Positions 46,195 through 58,606 of a DNA stretch of 64,000 nt are shown one piece after another. Source of the stretch: Apostichopus japonicus. Lineage: Eukaryota; Echinodermata; Holothuroidea; Aspidochirotida; Stichopodidae. The position numbers and the translations under genes were made by a program. Position 1 is the stretch's first letter; every line of letters starts with the position of its first letter. Location: positions 24,985,054 through 25,049,053 of the forward strand of contig NC_092562.1 in the NCBI RefSeq assembly GCF_037975245.1, read 5' to 3'. The notes below the pieces were generated by a model. The model saw nothing but the letters and a program-made list of their open reading frames with translations, had not been told where the DNA came from and ran no database searches.

Positions 46195-46775
46195 AAGACT
46201 ATCAACCTAAACTAAATTAGTGGCACTTTTTATCACTGGGCCCTCACTTCTGGGGCACGTACCGACCATGATCAACCTAATCTAAATAAGTGGCACTTTT
46301 TATTTCTGTGCCCTCACTTTTGGGGCACATACTGACAAAGATCAACTTAAACTAAATTAGTGGCACTTTTTATCACTGGGCCCTCACTTCTGGGGCACGT
46401 ACCGACCATGATCAACCTAGAATCTAAATAAGTGGCACTTTTTATTTCTTTGTCTCACTTATGGGGCACGTACAGTATTGACCATGATCAACCGAAACTA
46501 AATAAGTGGCTGTTGTTATCACTGGGCCCTCACTTCTGGGGCACGTACCGACCATGATCAACCTAATCTAAATAAGTGGCACTTTTTATTTCTGCGTCTC
46601 ACTTTTGGGGCACGTACAGTAATGACCATGATCAACCGAAACTAAATAAGTGGCTGTTGTTATCACTGGGCCCTCACTTCTGGGGCACGTACCGACCATG
46701 ATTGACTGAAACTAAATAAGTGGCACTTTTTATCACTGGGTCCTCACATCTGGGGCATGATCAACCTAACCTACT
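46195..46775 (+). repeat. ~70-76-bp minisatellite, ~8 copies
   Basis: The unit contains atcaaccta-actaaa, agtggcactttttat, ggccctcacttctggggcac and gtaccgaccatg. Landmark starts at 46201, 46271, 46341, 46411 and 46487. Two sub-types (tatcactgggccc and tatttctgcgtc) alternate along the array. Confidence 0.9.
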
Positions 46776-48831
46776 GACCATGCACTTTCCCTTCCTTCTG
46801 ATTCTACCATTCTGAAGACCAACATGATTTGATCAATTAGATGCAAGTGTTATATTAAACCAACGTTAATTTATTTCAAGCTGAGCTGTATGTATTGTAA
46901 TGTTATTTCTACCTACTAGTGCTGGCCGTACCGCTAGTGTTTGAAATAAATTGAAGTCAATATTAATCAAACAGAGGTCGCTTTAAAAGTGACAAAATTT
47001 TGTCCTCTTGTCAGATCATAACTAGTTTCATAAATATTTTGATGTAGACTGTTTTCTGGGTTGGCCGTTTCATCCGCCATAATTTGAAAAGAAGTTTTAC
47101 TAGCTCTATCCACATATGTCTGTTACAAACAGAAGTTTCCATTCTATTATAAAGTCTATATTGTGTTCATTTGTCGTGATTCGATCGTGGGGAAATTTAT
47201 GAAAAAGTTCTCATTCCTTCCAATAAAAAGAATGAGGTCAGAGAACCATAGCTTGGATTGTCTTATTTGATTAAACTACATCCTCTGCTTGGAAAGAATT
47301 TTTTTATGATTTTAAATTCAAAATAGCAATAGAGATAAAATCTGTTATTCAGGTCAATTTCTAGGCACATTTTCTTGATATAACCATGTATTTTGAACCT
47401 GTGTCTTTCCAGAATTTTCCGCATTTATAAATGATTGGTTTCTGAGTGATTCACGCTCCACCCTTTATAAATTTAATATCTCATTTGATGGTAATTCAAT
47501 TTATTGTTGAATTATAATTTCATGTTTGGATTGCTTTAATTGTATCCATGGGCATCATTGCTAAATGGAATACAGGTTATATAGTTCAATCCTGCATCAT
47601 ATTCATTTTTTCCAGGTGAAGAATTTTGTGAATATAATCAATGGGCATGTGTGTGTGTGTGTTAACAGTATTCTGAGGACTGAGAACAAAAGAATTCCTT
47701 GTCCTCAGTAGTCATTTCAAAAGAATCACCATGTCCTCAGAAGAATTCTATTGTTCAGGGGGTATTGTTAAGATTTTGAGGATTTGAACAATAGGAAAAA
47801 CAATAGGGTCCTCAATCTGTATGTACTGTAAAACATGCCTGTGTGCGTGTTTTGTGCATGTGATATATGATTCGTGTGATATGTGATATGTATTTCTCGA
47901 TCACCACGAAACACTCCCTTCCACTCACAATAATTGTGGTAAGAAGGTAAGTTGAACCTGAACTCAAAACTTGAATGTTTCTTTTCTCTGACAGGGAATA
48001 GTTTATCCAGCGTCGCAACGTGGTCGAATTGCTACATGTACAAAGATGTATATAGCAGTTTAGTACACAAGAACTATTCACTAGTATTTTAATAAGAGAC
48101 ATAAAAAGACAGCAAATAGAAAAAAGAAGTTCATGCTTGGTATTTAACAAAATGTATGTTGGGTGTAATTAACCAGTTCTTTTGTCTTGGGGGGGGGGAA
48201 TTGGACTAAGACCTAAGAAATCATCCAGGAGCCCTGCTGATTTCTCGACTCAGAATAGAGCGATTCCACAACTGCATGGTGGCATTGACTACTGACCTCT
48301 GAAGTCATCACAGGTCTTCTTTAGCCTATACTGTTCTCATGATAATTTGAAAGCATAAACTTCAGCCATCTGTATCCCATTCCATTGTAGCTCAGTTTGT
48401 CAATATTTGTCATGTGAATGAATTTATGGTTCATCTTAACCGGATGATTGTTTTATAATTTGTAACTTTCAGTTGTGCTGCTGTGGCACAATTTTTCTAT
48501 AAAATTCAAACTGTTTCAGAGGACTTTGACAGTTACTGTACATCAGATCATGACATTAATCTGAATATAATTTGAAATCAACTTTCTGTCCTTTCCTTCT
48601 TAATTTTGAAGAGTATTTTTCTTGTCATTCCAAGGATGTTTCTATGATCTGCCAGCATTAGAGGTCACAATTATATATTCATACATTTATCATTTAACAG
48701 TGATTATATCTCTGACTACAAGAGACAGGCAGTAACTTGATAAATTTATAAGCAATAATAGTTCTAAAATCAGGGTGATTTCAGCCTGCCATTGACAACC
48801 AATTATCAAAACACTCGCTTATATCTAACTG

Positions 48832-49215
48832 AATAGAATACTGAACACAGACTGGAGATATAACATAATTTCTCATTAAATTTGCGCCAGAATGATGCAT
48901 TAAAATATGGGCCCCTTTAAAGATGTGTATTAGTGTACCTTACATGGCAAGTATGAAACCAACAGAGGGTTATATTTACTCTATATTACCCCCCCCCCCC
49001 CCTCCATCAGTTGAAGTAGATTATGTTTAGAAAGAACAGATATTGACAATGACAACCTACAGTAGTATCAAAACACCCACTCTTTAAAACTGATTGGAAT
49101 ACTGTTACAAAATAGAGCAGAGATAAAACACACAATTTCTCATGACTTTGTGCCACAATGACTCATTCTCCTAAAACATTGGCCCCTCTTAAGGTGTGTT
49201 TTAGTGTACCTTACC
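48832..49215 (+). repeat. Diverged ~260-bp duplication
   Basis: tagaatactg...acataatttctcat...tgcgccagaatga...gggcccctttaa...ttagtgtaccttac at 48832-48943 recurs with many changes at 49094-49211. A C run lies between them near 48990. Confidence 0.7.
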
Positions 49216-49360
49216 ACCTCCCATAATTAGACCAAATTATAAGCACTTTCCAGTTTGCATGTTTATATGCATATTTCAATCTACATCTATTTATTTTTGA
49301 CTGTTCTGTATTGACAACATGAATTTATCATCAGCTGAAGCAGATTATTTTATGTGCAAA

Positions 49361-49412
49361 AGTAAGTTGGCCTGACGTTTCGATCCTAGCAGGATCTTCT
49401 TCAGAGGCTAAA
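49361..49412 (-). mobile_element. Hammerhead-like repeat fragment, intact core
   Basis: The minus strand reads AGCCT, CTGAAGA, the GATCCT/AGGATC hairpin, GAAAC, GTC, AGGC across 49370-49408, identical to copies 1 and 2. The upstream part of the repeat is missing; the TTACTTTT-type sequence on the 3' side is present. Confidence 0.75.
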
Positions 49413-50489
49413 ATTATTGCATATTATATATATTGCAGATTATTTATATTATATATTGCAGATTATTTTAGATGGAATAGATAATATTACCACCTTTTGG
49501 AAAATAAAACCATGTCGTGCAGGAATGAGGTTTTTCCAGGAAACAGATTTATATTTGTGATTTCAGTTTTGCCTGGTTATAATATTAAAGCTATTTGAGT
49601 ATGATGCAACATACTTGTTCTCATTAAGTTATGAATTCATGTTAATTACCATAATACAAAAAAGAAAGAGCAAGAAATAAAATAGAAAACTTGAAAAACG
49701 AAAAGAAGAGAAAAGAATGGTGCTGTACCCAAATTTTATCAGCGATGGCAGTTTTCTTTTATTCACCTTTATTATTATAATCGTAAAAACATGGAACATA
49801 AATATGTATGTACATATTTCAATGCATGACACAATTAATGGCAGGACTATATTTCAACCATCATGAATACAGATGTCACTCATAGCTAGTGAACCATTAA
49901 TCATGTGTTCAAGCTCACTGTAATGTTTGTTTTTGCGAGGTGGTGTGCAAGGAAGGACCTTCTATCAAGTAATATACGAGAAAGCAACACGGCTGTGAAA
50001 GGTAGTGATCGTGAAGTTGTTATTGTTTGACTTTGACAGGATCTGACAGGGAATTTTTTAAGACCTGAGACTGGGAGAGATGGTATTTTTTTTTTGGTTA
50101 TCTTCACCGTAAACCATTATAAAGTCTGTCGACAGAGAAGTTTTGAGATCACCTACTGTAGCTGCCAATGAGTTATATACAGTGAAATATATTGACAATT
50201 CTTCATCCCTCTCCCACCAATCATCGGTTAAAGACAAGATTGAAGGTACTAGATCTCTCTGTGCCAAAGACAACGTTTAATAGCACTGGCGTAAAGTTAG
50301 GCAGTGAATGCTAATTGTTGCTTTCAGGGAATCATCTATCAGGTATTGCACTGCATAATGCTTTATGGTGCAGTCTAGCTACTGTACAGGTCCAAAGATA
50401 GCGGTTTTTGGTTTCGACGATAATCGTAGCCTTTGCATTCATGATGGCGTATATAGTGTGTGTGTGTGAGTGCGTTTGTGACGCCCAGC

Positions 50490-50945
50490 TTGTAAACACG
50501 ATATCTCAAGAAGGGATGGTCAGACCAATTTCATATTTTGTGTGTAGATTTAACACATTGTGTACAAGAAGCCTATTGTTTTTGGTGGAGGTCAATGGTC
50601 ATTTGGGGTCACCAGGAGTCAAATTGTGAAAATCTTGGTAACATGATATCTCAAGAAGGGAAGGTCAGACCAATTTCATATTTTGTGTGTAGAAGTAACA
50701 CATTGAGTAAAAGAATCCTATTGTTTCTGGTGGAGGATAAATGTCATTTGGGGTCACCAGGGGTCAAATCATGAAAACCTGGTAAACATGATATCTCAAG
50801 GAGGGATCCTCAAGGGCAGACCTCATACAGTATTTGGTGTGTAAAAGTACCACATTGTGTAAAAGAACCCTATTACATTTGGTGAAGGGCAAAGGTCATT
50901 TGGGGTCATCAAAGGTCAAATTGTGAAACCCTTGTAAACATGTAC
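50490..50945 (+). repeat. 145-bp tandem repeat, 3 copies
   Basis: Copies contain gatatctcaagaaggga (core at 50501, 50646, 50791), ggtcagaccaatttcatatt, tgtgtaga and ggtcatttggggtcaccag. The third copy is most diverged. The ORFs 50408-50774 run through the repeat. Confidence 0.9.
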
Positions 50946-51594
50946 ACCCTCACTATACATTACATCAGATTCATGAAGAAATCTGCTCATGTTACATCAT
51001 CGAAACTAAAGTGCATTTTTGCACTCTGGTTACACTAGGCAGCAGTTTTTACACAGTAAACAGTAGTACAGTATTTTACAGTATTATAAAAGGGACTAAC
51101 CTCAGAGCCTTCAAAGCTGTTACACAATAATTGAACAGTAAATTATACCCTGGATTTTAATGAGTACCGTACTATCCATCAGGTACACTATAATGTCTTC
51201 AAGTCTAACAGATATTAAAGCCAATAAAATTTCCTCAGACATTGATTGCGCAGCTCTGTCATGAATGTGTGATATATCTGTGTCATAGCACCAAGTGGCA
51301 TTGGCTGTTGAAAGATCAGATTCCGTCCGTTTGATGTGCTAGGCCATTACGGAGTAAATAGTACATACAAAAATGAGTATTTGCCTTTTACTCTTACCTC
51401 TGATGTACGGTAATCCACGTAATAAACCGATCTTGACAAAAAGAGAGGTCATAGAAACCCTTCAACTGCTTTGAGTAAAATGGAAAAGATGATTTAATAT
51501 GGCCATTCTGTACTTACATTGGCCATAACACTGTTTGTTTGCTTTGTTATAAATGCATTGTATCACTCCTACCTGGCATCAGAGTTGACATACT

Positions 51595-52225
51595 ATGTAC
51601 TATAGGTCAGGGTTGGGTTTACCGGGATTACAGCCTCAAGTAGTGCTTGTTTGCTGGTTTCTTAAGTGTGAACTCTGTACTATAGGTCTGGGTTGGGTTT
51701 ACCGGGATTACAGCCTCATATAGTGCTTGTTTGCTGGTTTCTGAAGTGTGAACTATGTACTATAGACTGTCTGGGTTGGGTTTACCAGGATTACAGCCTC
51801 AAGTAGTGCTTGTTTGCTGGTTTCTGAAGTGTGAACAGTTATATGTCTGGGTTGGGTTTACCAGGATTAAAGCCTCAAGTAGTTCTTGTTTGCTGGTTTC
51901 TGAAGTGTTAACTATGTACTATATGTCTGGGTTGGGTTTATCAGGATTACAGCCTCAAGTACTGTAGTACTTGTTTGCTGGTTTCGTAAGTGTGAACTTT
52001 GTACTATAGGTCTGTGTTGGGTTTACCAGGATTACAGCCTCAAGTAGTGCTTGTTTGCTGGTTTCTGAAGTGTGAACAGTAATATGTCTGGGTTGGGTTT
52101 ACCAGGATTACAGCCTCAAGTAGTTCTTGTTAACTGGTTTCTGAAGTGTGAACTATGTATATGTCTGGGTTGGGTTTACTGGAATTAGAGCATCAAGTAG
52201 TGCATGTTTTTGGTTGGTTTCTTAA
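51595..52225 (+). repeat. ~80-bp minisatellite, 8 copies
   Basis: The unit contains tctgggttgggtttaccagg, attacagcctcaagtagt, cttgtttgctggtttctgaa and gtgtgaactatgtac. Landmark spacings run 80, 83, 75, 80, 84, 78, 76, reflecting small indels in the ctatgtactatag segment. The ORF 51755-51967 comes from it. Confidence 0.92.
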
Positions 52226-52779
52226 GTGTCAACCGGATGATATATACGATTGTATTAACCACATTTGATTGAACCGTAACTTTTCGGTTAATACCATTGT
52301 ATATTGATCTAGCCGTTAATGTCAAATCTTTAGAAAAATTATTCTCCATTTCTCGAAAAGGGAATTTTCTTTGAGACCACATTATGGTGATGCGTACCAC
52401 CTTTTTTTCACGCTTGTCGGGTCATGTCCGATGGATCTGGTCTAAATTGAAAGTTCTGATTGATGGTAGGTGGCCGTGGAGTTCCGTGAGGGAGGAGGAT
52501 ATCACCTTTTATTTCTCCTTCAATTAGGTAAAGTTGTTGTAGCAGATAATTTATTTACACTAGATTGGCGACTCAAGATGCGTGAGTAATTTCCAGGCGT
52601 GCTGCAATAGGAATACCCAATGACGATCTTTAAATTACAGTAGAAAACAGAAGTCACAAATGTCATTTGACATTTTGCTTTGGTGACTTTTGTGGGTCTA
52701 CATATCAAGCAATAAGTAGGGTTTGTTTTCCTTAAGTAACTGAGATATGTTCACTTGGAATAAAGTTGATGGATAAAAG

Positions 52780-53145
52780 CAAGGGCATAGGAACCGGGGG
52801 GCTGGGGGGGCGCCAGCCCCCCCCAGTGAAAAATGTGGAGGGGCGGAAGTATCATTCCGCCCCCCGCTTCACAAGTCCGAAAACCCCTTTTTCATTTCCA
52901 AATGAGAAAAAAAATCTCATTTGGAGCACCAAATTGCATCTAAGGCCAGGTGAAAATACAAAATTAAGTTTACAAAATGGAGTGGGTGTTGAAGTGTGCT
53001 ACATTGCACCAAACTGCATCTGAGGCCACCTGGAAATGCAAAAAATTCCAAAGGCGAGGGGGACACCCCCTCCCCTTAGACCCCTCCCCCAGGCGGGCCA
53101 TCAGTCTTCAGCCCCCCCACTCAAAAGTACCTTCCTACGCCACTG
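52780..53145 (+). mobile_element. hAT-type MITE with perfect 8-bp target-site duplication (366 bp)
   Basis: The sequence GATAAAAG lies directly on both sides (52772-52779 and 53146-53153). The left end is caagggcataggaacc and the right end, reversed, is cagtggcgtaggaagg. These are imperfect inverted repeats of the CAGTGGCGTA type seen in hAT elements. The subterminal region is rich in G runs (left) and C runs (right) and contains a ggggcggaagtatcattccg hairpin. No transposase is encoded; the 85-codon ORF across it is non-genic. Confidence 0.85.
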
Positions 53146-53539
53146 GATAAAAGGGTTATGAATTTGGAAATGTGTATAATTCACTACATCACTCCTCACT
53201 TCCTTGTAATCTCCTAACAACAATAACAACAACAGTACTATGATTCTAGTACTGTGTCTTTAGCACTAAATTGTAACCCTATTTAGCCTGTTACTAGTGT
53301 CTTGGTGACTGGCTCATTCTAATCTGCTGCCCTCCTCTCATTGTACCACCTGAAGTGTCTGGAGCACAGTATAATAAGGGTAGATATTTCTAGGGGAGGG
53401 GGAAAGGGGGAAAAAAAAGAACAATTGTTTTTGGTAATTATCAGACCTATTGGTTTTTGATAATGGTTAATGGGCCTCTCCACAGTTTAAATAGAGGGCA
53501 CTGTTATACCGGTCCTAATCCTGATCTGTACATGTAAAC

Positions 53540-53690
53540 AGATCATCTCAGATGAATCAAAGTAACACGGTTTCGTGAAATTTAGCCTTCATCAGCATGC
53601 AAACGTGTCGATTGAACTTGCAAATGTACAGATGCGCTCGAGTGATCGACTGGTTCCACTCGTCCAGTTTTGCAGAACGAAATAAGTTTT
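53540..53690 (-). mobile_element. Repeat tail with CTGATGA...GAAAC signature
   Basis: The minus strand carries CTGATGA (53589-53595) and, 14 nt on, GAAAC (53570-53574). These are the same two conserved blocks as in the hammerhead-like repeat but without a pairing hairpin between them. Two overlapping minus ORFs (53582-53764, 53724-53942) look like frame-shifted remains of a longer reading frame, but I cannot name it. Confidence 0.3.
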
Positions 53691-54302
53691 AGGAAAATTG
53701 AAACTTGAGATGCATTAAAAAAGTTAATATTCAGATGTACACATCCAAATGATCCATTGTCCAAAAATCATACTAACTAAACACGGAAACTTTGTACTGA
53801 TCAACTCATGGTACTGCCATACGCTATACATAGAACTTATAATAGCCACATACTTTTGAAGCTCATGTAGAGACTTCTCCATTATTGTATACAAAATCAT
53901 CTTATGTGAGCCAAGCAGACACCAAAGCTTCCATTGTTGCATTCAATTTGAAATACTGCCCTCTCTATCTCACTCTCCACCTCTCTCTCTCTCTATATAT
54001 AATCACTGCCTGTAGCATACATAGGTACAGTACATTATGTACTCATATTTCTTTGTAAAAATGGTTTTGTTTTGAGTAGTACTGTATGCACCAAGTTTGA
54101 TCATCAGAGTAACACCAGTTGCAACAGGTGGAAGTAACTAAGAAGAATAGGGGGTAGCTGTTAAAGAACTTTAATTCATCTAAAGTTAAGTTTATCTTTG
54201 GTTCTTTTAAGGCATTGAAGACTCGCTCCAAACCGTGTGCCGTGCTCTGAAAAGTTAACTTTCCGTTGCTTGCACGTGAAGTTTTCTGCTTGTCGCTACA
54301 AC

Positions 54303-54565
54303 ATGCAGACAGTAATGAAACGTGATACCTTGTTTTCTTTAGCTGGACCTGAGGTGTCCATCGCACTGTGCTGTGGGTATTGACCGCAGCTGTATGTACT
54401 GACTGTACACTAGTGTCTAATTACCGAAGGTATCAAGCTGTGTGCGTATTTTCTGGGATCGATGGTGGTGTCTAAAACTTCTGTTACACCTCATTTGAAA
54501 CTAGGTCAGATTACCGGCATTAACCGTTTCTTTTTGCGCGAGTCTTCACACCCTTTAACATGTTC
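54303..54565 (+). repeat. Dispersed repeat, copy 2 with ~120-bp insertion
   Basis: Matches 18985-19165 from acagtaatgaaacgtgatac to ctgactgtacactagtg and again from tttttgcgcgagtcttcaca. The extra segment (about 54413-54533) is absent in copy 1. The 107-codon minus ORF here (54043-54366) overlaps the repeat and is not accepted as a gene. Confidence 0.75.
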
Positions 54566-56460
54566 ATTTCGATGCCCTCTCATCGCACCCTCCATAAAAG
54601 CTAATACTGTAGGACATTAACAAAGGTATTTATAATGACTAGTTTATCCTGTGTACCTGTAGTCAAGGATTTATAAATCTTTGGTATCGCCAAGCCTAAA
54701 TATGGCCATGTACATCCCCCCCCCCTCCTGCCCCATTTCATCTTTACTTCATTCAATATTAGTAATTGGTTTGAAATGGCAAATATTTAATGGTTTTTGT
54801 ACCTCCGCAAATTTTACTCTTACTGTACCAACTTGGTTGTTCCTTGTTACTTGTCCCAAAAAGAAGTAGTGGGGGGGGGTGGCCAACATAACAATGAACC
54901 AAAGGGGGGGAAACATAACACTGAACAACCCAAAACCAGAAGGTGAGATGTGTAGGATTTGTGGACAGAACACCAATCTTGGGAGTGATACTGATTTACC
55001 TTTTTGGGAGATATTTACAATTATCTGAATTTGATGTACAAATAACCAGTCATCCATGGAACAACCTCCAAAGCTGAAATTTAAATTGCAACTATAATTA
55101 AACACCTGTACATAGTGAAGAACATTTAGGATGAATATGTGGGGGAAAAAACCTACACACAAATGACTGATGCCAATTTGAAGCTAGTGTATGTCAGATC
55201 AAAGTGATTTCTCATAACTTATTTATAAATAATCAGATAAAAAAATATTAATTTATTTACAAAATTAATTAGCCAGCTGGGATTTTCAGTGTGATTATAA
55301 AACACATGAGGTCTAAAATGAGAAATGTCTGGAGAGAAATGGCAAGAAACAAAAAAATAGAACAATACAAAAAGCAGAATAACAAAGTAATAATTTGAGC
55401 AGATTTGGAATCATGTTTGTATTTAGTACATTTTACAATGGATGATTATATAAACCATTTTGTGCAAGAAAAGTAAACTGATTTAACACCTGACTTTAAT
55501 ATCAAAGTCTCATCTACATGCAGCTGCTATCATAGGCTGTGTACATTTAGTCTAGGTACAGAGTTTCTCCATTAGACCCGGGAGTGAAGGCCTGTCTTTC
55601 ATCCTATGTAAATACTGGTGCATAATCCTATCAACAGGATCCCAGATCTAGGCACATCATTACTCTACCATTACATTGTACACTGTATTAGTTAAGTTAA
55701 ATCAAAAAGTAAAACAGAGTAAAACAACAAAATATAAGCAGTAAGAAAGTGGGGATAAGTTGAAATTAAAGTAACAGTTAAGAACTTAAATTTGCATGGA
55801 TTGTTTGTACAAACATATGCTGTATACTTTAATATTCTGAAAACAACAGGGATAAAATAAAAATTCCAAATAGAATTGCAAGTAAATTAATTAAAAGAGG
55901 TAAAAAAAATGTGATAAACTTTTATATAGAAGTGATTAACTGTACAAGCTGCATTTGACTAACAGCACAAAAAAGCAGAGATTGACATATCAATTTAACA
56001 GCTTGTTAATTTACATGATAAAGCAAATCCCGATAACTTTCTTGCAACTTTGTTTTCCTTTCCTCAAAAAGCTGTTGGATTATTTATTTTCATTAATTTC
56101 TCCAAAATGTTAACAGATTGGAAGTTCAAAGCAGTGGAATTCAATATTCTGTTAGCATACTGTATCAAACTCAGGAAAGAAATTGTTGTTCTTTCTAGCA
56201 TACTTGGGATACAATTATCCTCTTCATTGTATGTTACAAACGAATTATACCAAATTGTTCTTTCGTTGTTAAAGATTTTCAACCCAAATTAGGACAGATA
56301 TATGCTAGATAAGATATAAATTATTGGTCTCTGATATATATGAAAGTTTGTTCCCAAAAGTTAAATATGATGTTAGATCTGCTACCATGCAGTACTATTG
56401 AACATTTTATTTGCTGACATATTTATAATATGTAAATTATTTATGTAAACATGCAGTCAT

Positions 56461-57340
56461 CTGTAAAACCTTTCTTCATAAACATGCATATCTAGTAAAT
56501 GCTTTAACAAAATAGATATTTACCTGAATAAATTCTCATCAAATTATCTAAGGATAGAACTGTTTTAATCATAATATCCTTTGTGGAGGATGCACGTCTT
56601 TCTTATACCGAGTCATGTCCAATGTGTTAATTTGCTATTATTCCAGATTTAATTCCAGATTTAATGTTCAGACACAAGAATGAGGTTTAAAATCTTTAAT
56701 AAGACATTTTTGTTACCGTTTCCTTTCTTTAGTACAATGTTTATTTTCTGTATTGGAGATGGGTTTTACAAATGTTGACTCAAAACTATTGAAGCTCTTG
56801 TCATGACCTTTAAATTATGCATTGATTGCTGTGCCAACACTGTTATTATTCTAGCTTGAAAAATATGAAGAGAAAAACAAAGAAATTAAATTCAAAAGTT
56901 ACAGATCCTAGTGTCAGGTATGACGACATCACAGATTTACAAAACGACAGCTCCCAGACGCAACTCTTAAACTAGGATATCTCACAAGCATCTGTAAAAA
57001 CTTGCTTTAAAAACATGAATATCTAGTAAATGCTTTAACAAAATAGATATTTTCCTCAATAAATTCTCATCAAATTCTCTCAGGATAGAACTGTTTTAAT
57101 CATAATATTCTTTGTGGAGGATGCACCTCTTTCTGAAACTGAGTCATGCCCAATGTGCTAATTTGCTAGTTTTCCAGATTTAAGGTTGCTATTAGACACA
57201 AGGATGAAGGTTTTAAAAATATTAAATATGACATCTTTGTTACCTTTTCCTTTCTTTAGTACAATCTTCGTAGTACATTTTCTGTAATTGACATCGGGGT
57301 AAATTTAACAAGTGCTGACTCAAAACTCTTAAACTAGAAT
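56461..57340 (+). repeat. Two ~340-bp copies, 531 bp apart
   Basis: 56461-56795 and 56992-57340 share catatctagtaaatgcttta-type sequence, acaaaatagatatttncctn, aattctcatcaaatt, atagaactgttttaatcata, gtggaggatgcac and tgactcaaaact. Small indels separate them. They lie downstream of the BTB gene's stop codon. Confidence 0.85.
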
Positions 57341-57688
57341 ATCTCTGAAACAGAGCAAGATTTTCTGCTCTGTGTGATGGAGTTGTTCTTTATAATGTAT
57401 AGATCTCTGTGACATAAGCCAAAGATGGTGCATGGTTTGGTTTGTGTCACCTTAAGATGCAAATGAGTTCAGCCATGTTGGATAGGTACATGTGTCATTA
57501 GAGTGTTGAAAGCTGAAATATGTATGTATTTTAGATCCGACTGCAAGCAGGAACTTGTGAAGAAGCCATCATTGGCTTATCAAAGCTGCAAGCTGACCGA
57601 AGTCAGTCTCTTAGATTCATATTTAACGTCCATGATTATGAATTGTCAATAATCAACAATTCTGTAACTGGACGAAATACATTTATCT

Positions 57689-57757
57689 TGGAGTGACTCG
57701 AACTCGGGACCTTATGATTGAAAGGCACCGGCGTTAACCACTGAGCTAACACTCTCT
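57689..57757 (-). mobile_element. tRNA-derived SINE fragment
   Basis: The minus strand reads GTTAGCTCAGTGGTTAACGC (A-box region), then GGTGCCTTTCAATCATAAGG (degenerate anticodon arm), then CCCGAGTTCGAGTC (B-box). The T-stem does not pair properly and the anticodon loop has 8 nt, so it is a tRNA-like relic, not a functional tRNA. It lies 150 bp downstream of the BTB gene's stop codon. Confidence 0.6.
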
Positions 57758-57898
57758 ATCAGTCTGGAAGCTTAATATGAAACAAAGAAGATATTTTCAT
57801 TTACTAATTTTGTATGTTGGGAAAAACCTTGCGGGTGGGCGCTAAGTCCCCAAATAATTTTCATTGCTTTAATTAGCTGTAGCATTTAAGACATTTCT

Positions 57899-58606
57899 CT
57901 AAATAACTGGTTTCATTCGTTGATAAACCAGTTCTCTTACACTTTTGTAGTCCTTTTCAAAGACTGTGACGTTTGTTGATGACTTGTCTTTCACTAAAGT
58001 GAAGCCAGATGTCAAAAACCCATTGATGAATGTACTTGGTACATTACCATTATTCACGTGGAATGCAAACTGAGAGTAAAAATCTTTATTATGACACCGT
58101 ATTTCTTCACCAAATGTGGTTTCACCGCCAAAGCTGACTTGGGCGATATTGAATCCAAATATCTCATGCTCATTACATTTGCATATGGTGAATGAGTTGA
58201 GTCTGTCTTTGAAACCTTCTACTAATGTTTCCCAATCGACATGAGAAGTTGCCCAGTTTAGAAGTATGTCAATACCTGGTTTTCCATAATCATGATGTTT
58301 CTCCTCTGGTATCATGATCTTTAGACTAACCCTTTCTGGTTTACCAGCCCCACTTTCAAAATGCTCCTGTAAGTCACTTACACCATAAAACTCTGCTTCT
58401 TCCATCAACAACTCACTATCATTGAAATCATTCGGAAAAGAGATTGTCTTATGTCTGAGATATTTCAGGATATACTTAAAAATGTCACCATCTCGATCAG
58501 CATAGTATGTGTCTCCTTCGATGATGGTGAAGACTCCTGGTTTCAGTTGGTTGAAAGTAGCTGGACTTACTTGGAATCGACTCTCTCCAATCTGGAGTGT
58601 GACCAC
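57899..58606 (-). CDS. BTB/KCTD-like exon 2 (main coding exon)
   Basis: 708 nt ending TAA-type stop at 57899. The first codon in the exon is GTG (Val), preceded by an acceptor, so translation starts in exon 1 and not at this GTG. ATTAAA on the minus strand (57873-57868) lies 26 nt after the stop and is a weak poly(A) candidate. Confidence 0.88.
   Translation of the reverse strand: MVTLQIGESRFQVSPATFNQLKPGVFTIIEGDTYYADRDGDIFKYILKYLRHKTISFPNDFNDSELLMEEAEFYGVSDLQEHFESGAGKPERVSLKIMIPEEKHHDYGKPGIDILLNWATSHVDWETLVEGFKDRLNSFTICKCNEHEIFGFNIAQVSFGGETTFGEEIRCHNKDFYSQFAFHVNNGNVPSTFINGFLTSGFTLVKDKSSTNVTVFEKDYKSVRELVYQRMKPVI

Larger units (their letters stand above)
45130..57898. other. Non-coding region between TTC39-like exon 3 and the BTB gene
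   Basis: No plus-strand exon continuing the TTC39 protein and no independent gene were found by eye. Repeats inside are listed separately. The stretches 45.2-46.1, 46.8-48.8, 49.9-50.4 and 54.6-56.4 kb contain nothing else I can support. Confidence 0.5.

Noticed and set aside
54043-54366. 107-codon minus ORF
   Set aside because: Overlaps a dispersed repeat also present at 19 kb, where the frame is not kept.
54749-55162. 137-codon minus ORF
   Set aside because: Crosses C/G-run and AT-rich sequence, without start context, splice sites or family similarity.
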